In this document: positions 12,159 through 23,305 of the stretch, in pieces
Layout: each line of letters begins with the position of its first letter
Numbering within the stretch: the stretch's first letter is position 1
Assembly (NCBI GenBank): GCA_001695595.3
Contig: MBPM02000032.1
Coordinates: forward strand, 186,001 to 250,000
Direction: 5' to 3'
DNA length: 64,000 bases
Source: Plasmopara viticola
Taxonomy: Eukaryota > Oomycota > Peronosporomycetes > Peronosporales > Peronosporaceae
The notes under the pieces: model-generated
Seen by the model: the letters and a program-made list of their open reading frames with translations, nothing else
The model's database searches: none
What the model was told of the DNA's origin: nothing
Made by a program: the position numbers and the translations under genes

Positions 12159-14855
12159 ATGTCCGGGCGCGCGTCCATCGGCGACTACATTGTCACGAGT
12201 AAATTGGGCAGCGGATCATTTGCTGTGGTGTATAAGGGCTACCACAAGACGAGCAAATTGCCGGTCGCTATCAAGGCGCTGTCGCTCCACAAGCTCAATG
12301 GCAAGTTATTGTCTAATTTGGAGATGGAGATTGCCATCATGCGTCAAATTGACCACCCAAACATCGTGAAACTGTACGAAATTAAGAAGACAGACAAACA
12401 CATGTACCTCGTGCTCGAATATTGCGCTGGAGGCGACTTACAGCACCATATGCGGCGTCAGCCACAACAGAGCGGTGGCCACTTGCTTACAGAGAACGTG
12501 GCCAGGCACTTTTTACGTGAATTGGCCAAAGGCATGCAGTGTTTATGGCAGCACAATCTCATTCATCGCGATCTCAAGCCGCAAAACTTGTTGCTGGTAG
12601 AGGATTCGCCCACTTCAGTTTTAAAAATTGGTACAGTTTTTAGTTATTGACTGACAATGATTGCTTCGTGTAACTTGACAATATACATTATCGTTACAGC
12701 GGACTTTGGCTTTGCAAGGCATTTGGCCACGGCTTCCATGGCCGAGACGCTGTGTGGATCTCCTTTGTACATGGCGCCAGAGATTTTGAAGTTTCAGAAA
12801 TACGATGCCAAGGCCGATCTCTGGTCTGTTGGTACCATTTTGTTTGAGATGGTGGCAGGACGTCCACCTTACGGCGGCGCCAACCACGTGCAGCTTTTGG
12901 CCAATATTGAGCGCCAGCCACTGCGCTTTCCACCGACAGTGCAACTATCAAGACCCTGCCACGATCTGCTAGTGGCTTTACTGCAGCGAAAGCCAGCGCT
13001 CCGTCTCGGATTCACCGACTTTTTTGCAGACCCGTTTGTGGATCTGCAGCCGCTGCCCGAGCAAATTAGTAGCCATGAAGCTTTGCGTCACTCATCGACA
13101 CTTTCAACAGCTGCGAGTATTCGAGAAGAAGACGAGGAAGACGAGCTGGTTTCTACGACAGCAAATAGCAAATCAAAAGAGGATAAGGACGAAATTGCTG
13201 AGACAACTCGCCAAGGATCTGGGAGTGATTGCCCGACAAATATGGGCTCTTGTAAATCGAATGTGAGCTCAAAGTTTGCGAGTACGGCACCACCGGCGGT
13301 GCTTCACCATTCACGCAACGGCAATTTGGAAGTCATGGAAACCGCTTTTGCGAGTGCGAGCTCTGGCTCAGGAGCTTTGCGTCGGTCGTCTTCGTCACGG
13401 CTGGCGCGAAGTCGACGCGCTTCGTCTAGTGGAACCGGGCTAGCCGGGACTAGTAAAGGCACGAGTCCGAAGCTTAGCCCGCAAATGAGCCCCTACAATC
13501 TGCCTAGCCCAAGTCCAAGAATAAATCCGTTCAAGCAGGTCTCAGAGTCTCCTCCAGGTGCCACCGCACTTCAGCTTCAGCAGCAACATTCGCTTTCTGG
13601 CTCGTCACGTATAAAAAATGTTAATTTTTCTCAGTCTGGCCAAAATGATGTGATTGAGGCAACAAGATTAAAGAATGTTGTTTGCGTTGGGCACGCCCTT
13701 GACAGCAGTGGTGAATACGTCTTCGTTGACGAGCTATCAGAACGAATTTCCAATGGTGGAGTTGCAGGGGACCAGGATGGAGAAAAAAGCCCCGACACGC
13801 CGTGTTCATCCTCGCAAGAAGAATTGTTGACAAGAGCGCTGACTTCCACTAACAGCGGTCATGCACCTGCTGGGACTTTTTCTCGAGAATACGGACAGCA
13901 GCTTATCGACATTGTGGTATTGCGTACACAAGCCATTGCACCGCTTGCAGATCAGCTTTGGACGATGAGTATAGGTGGAGACGCATCGTTGTGCTGCGAG
14001 ACTGATACTGCTAATGATATAGTAAGGCGTGAGGCCTGGTCTTTTCAGCACAGAGGTGCTTCATCATTGTCGACGTCAGGCGGGAAGCGCGCTGGCAGTG
14101 CTAACTTATCGACCGCGTTCTTAATGAGTTCGTCCTCGGCCTCTTCGAACGGCGTGTGCCATGCGCTTGGTGATGAGGACGATGGTGATGATGACGAGGA
14201 TGATGACGAAAAGCATAAGGCTGAACGTCAGTACAAGTGTGCAGCCGAGGCTTTGGCATTGTATGTCAAGTGCTTACGGCTCGTACAGCGCGTCGTAAAT
14301 TACTTCCGTCATGACAAAGTGTCGTGCGGATCGATTGAACCGGCTGAACCATCAGTAGTGGGTGACTCACCTGGATGGGGCGACACGAGTCGGAAGATTT
14401 CGGTGGCTTTTTTGTCCGCACAATTGACGTATTTTTTGGATCGTGCGGAGCAGTGCAAGGCGCGTATGGCTTTACTTGCCCGTGTGCATACTCCGGTACA
14501 TTCAAGTGCATCTCAAGAGGAGCTATTGTACTCTCACGCGCTTCGAATTGGACGCCAGGGCGCTATTCGTGAAGTTTTGGGTCAAAGTCGAACTGCACAT
14601 GACCACTATTTGCAAGCTCTGCTCTTACTAGAGAGTTTACTGACGGACGCGCCAGGCGCTAGCGGCAGTGCGCTAGCCGTTGGTGATCAGAAAAATGTGA
14701 ATTCTTTTTTGCAAGGCCTCGAACAGCGTCTAAAGAACGTTCGCACTTTGCTCGATAAAGAAAGTCCAGACTCGAGTGCGAGCGATCCAGAGCACGTGCC
14801 TCGTTACCAACAACAACCCGCGTACCCCCGTTCTGCCACTGCTGCAGCACTATGA
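12159..14855 (+). CDS. ATG1: ATG1/ULK-type autophagy serine/threonine kinase, two exons
   Basis: Two exons, 12159-12630 and 12700-14855, give about 875 residues. The 69-nt intron (12631-12699, GT..AG) falls just before the DFG motif, and joining across it restores a continuous kinase domain. The Gly-rich loop is at residues 17-24, the catalytic Lys at 39, HRDLKPQN from 136, DFG at 159-161, followed by an MAPE motif. The kinase domain is N-terminal. A long Ser/Pro-rich, low-complexity linker with an acidic Asp/Glu run follows, then a helical C-terminus from about residue 665 that resembles the MIT-like ATG13-binding domain of ATG1/ULK kinases. Family role: it phosphorylates autophagy components at the initiation complex in the cytosol. 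The start ATG lies nine residues before the first kinase strand. The order of domains favours ATG1/ULK over other CAMK-like kinases, and the C-terminal domain assignment is by eye. Confidence 0.88.
12631..12699 (+). other. Intron of the ATG1-like kinase gene
   Basis: The intron begins GTACAG and ends TTACAG. Exon 1 ends in phase 1 and the split codon becomes Ala158, immediately before Asp159 of the DFG motif. Without splicing, translation stops within about seven codons of the exon end. The 69-nt length is typical of oomycete introns. Confidence 0.9.
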
Positions 14856-16435
14856 CGGATGGCCACAATGTGACTCCGCATCCTTAGTCGCATGTACAAT
14901 GCATACGTTAATTACACCGTTGAAAGAGTAAAATAACAAAATAATACGAAAGCTTTGAACCTGTTTGATTCGTACCGGTATTGTCGAAGCCTTCTTCAAT
15001 TTTCTTTTAATTCGATGATCGTGCAGGCTGATACTCCTTTTCGCAAGTGCGTACGCGCCTCGTTCCCAGGTTTTTTCTAATCAACGCACTAGTTTCTTCT
15101 CGACATAGATTAAAGCTCCACATTCTCTACGAGACGACAATCCGAACATACTCAGAGCGAACTTTGAGTCAGCGAGTCTACAAATTGCAATTTCACTCGC
15201 GCATTAGTTTAGTCGTGACAAAGACCATACGCAGAGATAGTTGAATTTGGACTTTTGCACGGCAACAGTAGCGCTTGCTTGGATAGGCTTAAGCCAACTT
15301 TGCAGATGAGTCATTGCTCCTTACCGAAAATTTCTATCTCTTACTCTGTGCGACATGCATCAACCACATTATCTATACCTCACTACGCGGATCCTTTAGG
15401 CATTTTAGCCACATTCGAGGAAAAACCTATCGAACCCTCGTCATGCGGCAAGCGCTTACGAAGCGAAAAGAACCGTCTGAAACAATTTTGATCTCGCATG
15501 ATCCGATAAAATAGAACCATTTTTCAACAAATATCTACAGCCAAGACTGCCATCATAACAAAAACAAACAGTTTCTTTTTCATTCACTAATCTCTTGTAT
15601 CAACACAATTTCCTGCCGATTTACTGCATGCGACTTATTGTAAACCCATAGTTAGCGGTGAGCAGCACTGCGAGTTTGAAGAGCGAAACTACCTTCCGAC
15701 CTTTACTCGTGGAAAATAATCAACCAACCTAGCTTGGACTTCAAGGATTTCGAAAAGCATAAAGCTACAAATTTACTCGTACCGGTAATTGAATAGTCCA
15801 CCGGCAGTTTTCTAATGGAAATTTAATTATATTTCATTTGTCGAGTACTTGCTATCACTGAAACTTTTAGACGCAAACTTTGGATGCCCAAAATTTCATC
15901 AATCGGAGACACTTCACTTGCTTTATGGATCGAAGTAGCTCTCGTTAAATGTCTCCTTAGTATCCATTGCGACACGCTGAATGGCTTTAATAATGTGTAG
16001 ACGTTTTGTATTCTTCTTAATGATGAGGGTTCACAGACTGGGCTATGTTGTAGCGTATTTCTTCCAGTTTTGCGCTCGTAATAGTCACAAAACATTTGCT
16101 AGCGTATGAAATGCAATCAGCTTGGTTGGTTCACGAAAGCGGCCTCAAGGTGTGAGTCAGTCAGTGCCTCATCACTTGAAATTAGTAACTTCGCGTTCCT
16201 ATTTCAGCTGACCGAGCAGTAATCCATATTTCAATGTCCGTGTTTGCCTTTTGTACTCCGTGGCACATGCTATAGGTTGGAGCATTAGTCAGATCTTACA
16301 GGGAGTAACCCTGTCTCGTTTTTTGAAGACACGACGGCAAATTCTGTATCTCATCGCGATATATGGGAGCCGACTCAATGTAATATGATGTTGTACTTCG
16401 ACACTTACTTTTGATTTTCCAAGCAGGAGTGCATT
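14856..16435. other. Spacer between kinase and zinc-finger genes
   Basis: No convincing gene. Frames reach 90 codons (minus strand, 15823-16095) without a motif. The kinase 3' end and the zinc-finger promoter must lie here. Confidence 0.45.
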
Positions 16436-16984
16436 ATGGCCAACATCCACCATCTGGAACGCAAGAAAGCATTTCGAGTATCGAGCAATGAACTTACTAA
16501 ACCCTATCCTTCAATTGCTCGCATGTTTAAGCTGATTTTCAAGCGAGGACCTTCTCGTGATAAAGCACGACCTAAGTCATGGGCAGGTGAACCAGAATTG
16601 AAGACCGCTGACCCTCTCGTTCGCCATGCTAGTGCCCGTGTCAACATTCCAAACTCATACAAATCGTCGGTTTATTCTGCTTCAAGAGTGCGAATCCTTA
16701 GCGAAAAAACTGGCAATGGTGACAGCGACGAGTGCGATGGAAGCTGGCGTCAGCGACAGTCTTACTGTGTTAACTGCGACGTCCTTTTCTTTACATCGCT
16801 ATCGTCGCTGAGCTGCAAAGCTGGACGATTTTGCTCGCTGGATTGCAAAACCAGCTTTGAATACGTACACCGCCTTGAAGAATTACTCGCTGTGCACATG
16901 CTCCAGAAAACCAGCGACTCTTTCGATTCAAGCTCGGATGAGGACGCTTATGAAGTCGAAGAGTTTGATCTTGATGAGCTTTAA
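16436..16984 (+). CDS. Small protein with an FCS-like (FLZ-type) zinc finger
   Basis: A single open frame of 182 residues starts at ATG 16436. Cysteines 111, 114, 133 and 137 form CX2C-X18-CX3C, with the second pair inside the string FCSLDCK. This matches the FCS-like zinc-finger pattern (CX2C, 17-19 residues, FCSxxC) known from plant FLZ proteins, which act as protein-interaction scaffolds. An extra Cys lies at 127. The N-terminal half is basic and probably disordered, and the C-terminus is strongly acidic (residues 162-182). There is no signal peptide or membrane segment. A pyrimidine-rich stretch ending in CAG lies just upstream of the ATG, so an unseen 5' exon is possible. The finger pattern is seen directly; the family link and any function are inference. 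Confidence 0.65.
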   Translation: MANIHHLERKKAFRVSSNELTKPYPSIARMFKLIFKRGPSRDKARPKSWAGEPELKTADPLVRHASARVNIPNSYKSSVYSASRVRILSEKTGNGDSDECDGSWRQRQSYCVNCDVLFFTSLSSLSCKAGRFCSLDCKTSFEYVHRLEELLAVHMLQKTSDSFDSSSDEDAYEVEEFDLDEL

Positions 16985-17193
16985 CTTTTCTATTTAAAGT
17001 AGTAAAATGTAACATTATTCATTTTGATGTTTTCTAACCTTAGTCCGGATTTCATTAACAGATAAGTACTTAGCTTTCTCGACACCATTATTGCCACCTT
17101 GTCACTTTCTGTGAAGACGTACTATAACTATTAGCTTTTAGAATTACGACCTTATAGTTATTATCATTAAAGAATGGTAATTTTATTTACGGA

Positions 17194-17513
17194 AAGGTTG
17201 GGGTGACGCCCTCCTTCCAAGCGCGGGGGCTAAATGCTCGCGCGCTTCGGGCAGGTGCTCTCGGGCATCTGCAGGTCTCTAACGAGTCTAACCTTCGACG
17301 CGACGGTGTCCAGCACCAGAGCGCCACCTGGGCTCTTACCAAGTCAGAAATAAACAAAATAATGGAAGACCCTCACGACCTCGGTGCTGGATGCACTGCC
17401 CGCCGAACGAGACCCGACGTATGCGGAAACCACTCTATGCCGTGGACTAGCCAGACTGAGCCTAGCACGAGCATAACTTGGCAACGCGATAACGTAATAC
17501 ATTACATTACATT
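17194..17513 (+). mobile_element. Interspersed element family A, copy 1
   Basis: This 320-bp unit begins AAGGTTGGGGTGACGCC and ends in TACAT/TACATT pentamer repeats. It matches the units at 54.3 and 61.2 kb over their full length. The octamer AATGGTAA occurs 13 bp before it and directly after it, a possible target-site duplication. The body is GC-rich compared with the surroundings. It resembles a non-autonomous retroposon of SINE type, though no clear A or B box was found. Confidence 0.75.
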
Positions 17514-19399
17514 AATGGTAACAAATCGCTTCCATTTTGAAACTAACCCTTTGTTTGGTTTCTCCCAATGATAATGTCGCAGTCCGGATCTCTTGCGTGA
17601 CACCACTAGTTCGAAATCACATCACACTCTCATGCTATAACCGAGCTACTGTCAAAAATTCTCGAGCTGGGCAATTTTTTTAGTGACACGCAATGCCAGG
17701 ACGAGCCGTTTCTTGTCCACAATTTTAACATTTCGCCCTCAATTGTGCTTGTGCGATATTCTTTTGTAGCACCAATCTTTTGCAGGCCGTGTTTTGCGAC
17801 TTTTCTTTGCGCAAAATACACATTGGCACGAACTTCCTTTCAAGCAATTCTCTAAAGTCATAGTTTTGTATTGAAAAAAGAGCTTAAGTATGCTTATTTT
17901 GGGACGAGTCACTACAACACGACTTGAACATGTGAGAAATTTTCATTGCGGGGCTGAAGCCGTGCTCACGCACTTTTTTAGAGCAAATTCCCCTTCAGTT
18001 GATGATTAGAATTTCGACCGCCTCTACCATGTCTAATCGGTTTTAGGACTCGTGGCTCTGATTTTAACTCAAGCGCCAAAGAGTCGGTGGTAATAATGTC
18101 TTACCTATTGCCTTGTGATTTGTCTCTACCTTATTAATAAGATTGTACCCTTTTTATTACCCATTCTATAACTCCTCAAGTTAGCTGAGGATGAGCTGAC
18201 TTTATCGCAAGTATCGCCTACAATTCACCTCAGACTATACAGCACCTGATGCATCGGTGTCCGAATGGATAAATAAAAAAGTATTCTGGATTATTTTTTT
18301 TCTCTGAATATGAAGCCTGCCTACATTGAATTTTTTGCTTTTATTAAATTTGAAAATGGCGTCTTTCTTTCTTATTCATTTTCTGCCTCTGTAAGGCCCA
18401 TAAACATAACGCTTCATTGTTTTTACTCTAAGCCGGACTCGATCCGAATTAGATCCGGCTTGAAACTGTGCTAACAAAATCTTCATTTTGCTGCGGAATG
18501 GGAACTTGGTGAACCGTAGTTAGATTTGATACTAAGTCTTAAACTCGACACTGGTGTTGCGAAAAATTTAACTTGTACTTGTCGGCGATTGATTTATTTT
18601 TCTTGTTTACTGCGGAAATTGATTTGACAAGCGCTATTATTTTAATAATGCCCTTTTTGCATTATTGGCCTGCTATGAAGCATCAAAAGTTTGAATTGAA
18701 AGGCTTTCTGATCTTGTTCCAGCTACTGATTGATTCATTAGGTGACCATTGCGTCTTTGAGGGGTTTTGTGACAGCAATCCAAACGTCGCAATCGCTGTA
18801 CAAGATGCAAGGTAAGTTCTGAAGATTATAAGAGACTCAGGTCAAGCATATACAAGCGTCATTAATATCTTACAGAGCGCGGTTGCGCTAGTTTATGATC
18901 TCAGTGTATCGAATAATCAAATATTCAGTTGCATGCCTATTCTAAGCGGGTTTGACTTGTGAGGGCACGATATATGTTTACAACGGAGCCGGCGCAATTT
19001 GCGCAGTGCCTTCTGCCATTTGCAATAAATTACTTTAGCTTTGGAAGCGTTGACTAAAGACTATCAATGTCATCTCGGCGAAATAACACCGACTTAAACG
19101 AGTAAATCACAGCATTGCCAAAATATATAGTACTAGCAGCATTCAATTGAAATTTCTCCCATGAAATATGATGGCTGATTAGGCGGACCAGATATAGATG
19201 TAGCCCAAATTTTAGCTCATTTAATGAGCTGCAAAAAGTTGATGTTAGGCTCAGACTCGACCAGCAAGCCTTTAGATGTGCTGATTATACAGCAATAACA
19301 AGCCTGACCGCTTCACACTGAGGAATAGCGATACGTTAATTCTTCTATATGGAAGAGGGGGCTACGCTATCTTTGCCTTGTAAAGGCTAAATCATTTTC
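17514..19399. other. No gene seen
   Basis: AT-rich DNA. An 80-codon frame at 18573-18815 has a hydrophobic middle but no recognised family. Confidence 0.45.
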
Positions 19400-19457
19400 G
19401 AAAACAACCGCATGACTACAAATTTCTGGCGTGAAAACAGCCGCATGACTCACAATT
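19400..19457 (+). repeat. 33-bp-spaced direct repeat upstream of the Cys-rich gene
   Basis: GAAAACARCCGCATGACT followed by an ACAATT-like end occurs at 19400 and 19433, about 230 bp before the Cys-rich gene. Confidence 0.6.
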
Positions 19458-19687
19458 ACTAGTTTTAGGTTACTAAATTGGCAAGACGAACATACTGCTG
19501 TCATAAGATTCATTGTAGAGACCCTACCACATGTATGATCACGCCGTCATCAATACCACGCGCCATGTCGGCATAGAGGACCTCGTGCGAAGCGCTGTCG
19601 GACACTTGCAGCCTCCAGTACAATCGATTTAGCGTCGATACCAACACAAGCAAGCTCAGTCTATCAAACGACTCGCCAACAAAAAAG

Positions 19688-20311
19688 ATGAAGATGTTTG
19701 CCGCAATCGTTCAAGGTGCCTTAGCCATGTCGGCTGTTGCGGCGCACAAGGATACGGCCGTGTCACTGTGCCGTGATGCTACCTACAATTCGCCTGCTTC
19801 TCGTGGACTTGTTTGCTCTGGCGCTGGCGGGTCTCCAGTCGGCACGGCGTGTCCACTGAAAGGGGATGTCGCCACGGCAGATTGCCACGACTATCTACCT
19901 TCCTGGAACGGGAGTGCTTGTGTGGCACCGGAAGACGCCAAGTGTACGATTGTCAACGGGATGACTTGGGGTTGCGTCCTACCGTCAGTAGGTTGCGGAT
20001 CGACTCGGACCCCGTGCCCGGTATTGTCGTTAGCCACCACGTCCTCCCCCACGACATCGCATCATGACACGAAAGCCGCACCGCTGTCGACCACTCCGCG
20101 TTCGGTCGGCGCGGTTGTATCAACGCCGTGCCCGGTGCTGCCAGTGCCGAAAGTGTCTCCGACTCACGCTGACACCCAGTCCAACAAAACTGCCAAGGCT
20201 CGAGACTGCGACCCGGCTTTTCCACCGGCTCCTACGCCGTGCCCTTCGATACCGAAGACCTTTCCGAAAGCTACGACGCCGTGTCCCGTCTTGTCGACTA
20301 CAATGCCGTAA
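19688..20311 (+). CDS. Secreted cysteine-rich protein with TPCP-repeat tail
   Basis: A single frame encodes 207 residues from ATG 19688. A hydrophobic leader (about residues 1-19, ending AVAA) predicts secretion. The next part, about residues 20-104, has eight cysteines (28, 43, 55, 66, 78, 86, 96, 103), enough for four disulfides, and suits an apoplastic or cell-surface protein. The C-terminal half is rich in Thr, Ser and Pro, probably O-glycosylated, and carries TPCP four times (starting near residues 108, 146, 183 and 197), usually followed by a hydrophobic pair. A third TPCP-adjacent Cys lies at 174. I recognise it only as a secreted oomycete-type Cys-rich protein; the function is unknown. 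The paired head-plus-mucin architecture could anchor the head domain in the wall. The nearest neighbours are repeats. Confidence 0.75.
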   Translation: MKMFAAIVQGALAMSAVAAHKDTAVSLCRDATYNSPASRGLVCSGAGGSPVGTACPLKGDVATADCHDYLPSWNGSACVAPEDAKCTIVNGMTWGCVLPSVGCGSTRTPCPVLSLATTSSPTTSHHDTKAAPLSTTPRSVGAVVSTPCPVLPVPKVSPTHADTQSNKTAKARDCDPAFPPAPTPCPSIPKTFPKATTPCPVLSTTMP

Positions 20312-21813
20312 CAACGTACATGGTGCAGTGATTGAACATTTTTTGGTATTTTTCAATAGACATTACTGATACTTTCAACAATACTGTTTTTACTTACGTT
20401 GCTAATTTTCATCGATTTAGACATTGTTTTGTTGCAGTCCACGAATCGAATGCTGTATACTTGAGCTGTTTTCTTTGCCCTTTGATCCTGACGCCTGAGG
20501 GCACATATGTACGGTTTTCAAGTGACCTGAGGACGCTCACTTTAATGCTGCAGACCATTGCTCAGGTTGTGACTGAGATGCCATACTTCTACTGGGACGT
20601 ATAGACGGCGCCAGCCGCGGCCCAATACTTGTCTTTTGGTATAGCTACTAAATGCAATCATGACACCTCATTTGAAAGAAATGTATGTAAGATTGAGGCA
20701 TATGCGTACGCGGTGCCAATGTGATGAAGCCGTTTTTGCTATGCAGACATGCGGAACGTGATGAGTGATCTGGATGGCATAGATGTAAAGGCCTTTTAAT
20801 ATAAAACGATACCGTCACGAAATATCAATTTTGCAAATTCTATTATATTACCCTCGTGTGCCATTATTATATAGCCCCTAACTCTTACTACTACCAGCCC
20901 TGCTTACCGATGATATCCGTGGTAAGTCCTGATGCGCCGAACATTGCATATTATGGGTATCTTGCACAATTCTATCTTCTTTATTGTAAGTATGATCCTA
21001 AATTGTACTTAACGCGAAAGATTAGGCATAAGTCGTGATTTATACGTGAGGTCGTCATCTGTTGTATCACTCCAGGTCAGCTCAATTCGTCAGCTCATTA
21101 TTCACTGCCATCGCAATAAATGAGCTCCCCCATTACATTTTATATCGGCACAAACAGCTATTGATGGGGGGCCAAGGCTCAGGTGTGGACTATATTTTCA
21201 TGCCACTATCTCAATTGGCACAGATATTTCGCTGGTACATATTTGTTACTAGATGCTATCGCGGTTTGGAGGTCTTAAATCATGATCAAACTTTAGCGAG
21301 CAGATTCTTTTTTAACGACTCGAATGGCCATCGTTTGACGAAGGCAAGCCGTCCTGTGGTGGTGCTTCATCGTAAAACTTCTTGTTCTCTCAGCCATCAA
21401 GGTATTTTGAGACTTTCGACGATTTGCGGCCTATACTGGGCTCTCCCAATCAAGACACTCTACGCAGCGCTTTAATCGCTCTAATAAAGGCGGAATGTTT
21501 TTTACAGCTATAATGTAAATACTTGCCCTGTGCATTGCCGGCCCCCAGCACCAGTAAGATTTTTTAACTAATCCACAACCACCTGAGGGTATAATCAGCG
21601 CACTCCACACATGATTTTTAGATGGTCAAGCAGTCATTAATGCCCCCAATAATCATATCAATAATAATTTATCAGCCCTTTACCCATCACCGCTTTCACT
21701 CTATCAACTTACAGATTTTGACCTCAAATGTCAGCCAAACCACTAATTCTTGAGCGTCGCCTCCTGTGTGATCTTTTTCTCTCTCGTGGCGACTTAATTT
21801 CTCGACTCTAGCA
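20312..21813. other. No convincing gene
   Basis: The longest frame (137 codons, plus strand, 21062-21475) has no signal peptide or known motif and begins with a non-ATG codon. Confidence 0.4.
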
Positions 21814-21963
21814 TAGAAACTTGAATTTGATACATGAACCACCGGCACAATGGTGGTGTACGTTGAGCAAATGGGTGCAATTTGATTGAAATAATTTGCA
21901 CCCATTTGCTCAACGTACACCACGATTGTGCCAGTGGTTCATGTATCAAATTCCAAGTTTCTA
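21814..21963. repeat. Long snap-back inverted repeat
   Basis: Two arms of about 67 bp (21814-21880 and 21896-21963) are reverse complements with about two mismatches and one indel. The loop is only 15 bp. A transcript from either strand would form a long hairpin. No coding sequence lies in it. It may be a foldback MITE, an inverted duplication or a small-RNA precursor. Confidence 0.9.
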
Positions 21964-22479
21964 CTATGAGACTGTCAAATGGCCCGACATTGATGGTCCA
22001 CCCATGTTTATCTATATTTAATTGTTCGCACATTTTGTTCTTTTACCATTTGATGATTCCTGCTAAACACCAGACCACTTTCGATACACTTACGTCGATT
22101 CGTTTCTCATATGCTGTTCGCTGCGTCATTTCACGCACACTGCGGCTTTAGCGCAACATAATAATAATTGAATACCGCCTCTCCACGTTAAGGGAAGATT
22201 TTACCAGCTTTGACTTACAAAACATCATCTGCGTCGAGGTAATGTCTAGATATATAGACAAGTTTTGGCAGAAGAAGGGGCAGCGAGACCGTTGGTTTAT
22301 TGACAAGAGCTCTCTGTTTTTCAACTCCAACAGCGGAGAGCGAAATCACTTCATGCAAATTATTTGCACAGAGCAATAGTGTTGAAAGTATTAAAATAAA
22401 TAAATCGAAAATGCGACATTTTTATTTAATAATTCACGTGCAAGTTTTGATTATTCAGTTCGTCACCTTTTGCTCTGCT

Positions 22480-23305
22480 CAGGACGCGGTCTGTGCTAAG
22501 AAAATGCTTAGTTAACAAGTCTGCAAAATTTCGTGGTGGAATCGTACTCCGTTCAGTTGACCGAAAGTCCCAAATGGCGTGAGACTCGATAGTACTCACT
22601 AACTTTTGTGCATTCAAAGATCATCTGCGCTTGATGTGCTAGCAAGCAGGTGCATTTTTGCAGCTAGTAAAAGCCTAATGGGATTTGAGTGCTCTTCATT
22701 CTATCAATCGATGACAAGATTGTTGGAAGATGTCCGTTTCTGATAAAATTTGCTGCTGTACCTGGTTGAGCAGCGATACGAATTCCAGGCAAAAAAAATC
22801 CTACGGCATAATCGAATGCTAACTACCAGTTAGAAAGAATCTTCGTTTGTCGCAAGTGTCATGCCATCGTGTGCGGCTCTAACTGCAATTTTAGCTATTG
22901 TAGTCCAAAGGATAGTGGGCTTGGTAAAATGACGAGCAAGTTGATAAGCTGTGAATTGAATATTCGGCGCTAAAACTCTAGCAAGGAACAGGAGACTTTT
23001 CATTACTTGTCGATAATGCACGCACACGACTCCTGACTCAATTAATCGCTTATGTATTGGTCAACTCGGGTGCTTGAACTCATTGGATGCGGGTGAACTT
23101 TATATCGATAGTACATTTTACCAAAATCTGTTGCTTGTGACGAATTTATCCGGTCATAAAATTTGGCACGCATGCATAAAATTTGCATTCTTAATAACTG
23201 GTGTGTCATCGAAATACTTTTGACATATAGTTTCACTGATAGTAATTTACTTGCAATCTGCATTAAGTACAAGTCGAGGGGTCGCAGAAAAGCGATAAAA
23301 AACAT
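22480..23305 (-). mobile_element. Decayed Ty1/copia RT-RNase H
   Basis: On the minus strand, 23305-23042 resembles the C-terminal part of copia RT, ending in an MSSSTRV motif like the variable TPM. Next, 23027-22830 reads YRQVMKSLLFLARVLAPNIQ, matching the Y..vGSLlYla.tRPDI block. Near 22500 NFADLLTKHF matches the ADxxTK end of copia RNase H. The three blocks occur in the correct order, broken by stops. Confidence 0.7.

Noticed and set aside
12621..12951. Minus-strand frames of 85-107 codons across the kinase gene
   Set aside because: They are antisense to conserved kinase codons and have no motif of their own.
17203..17571. 122-codon frame as a host gene
   Set aside because: It lies inside an interspersed element present three times and is broken in copy 3.
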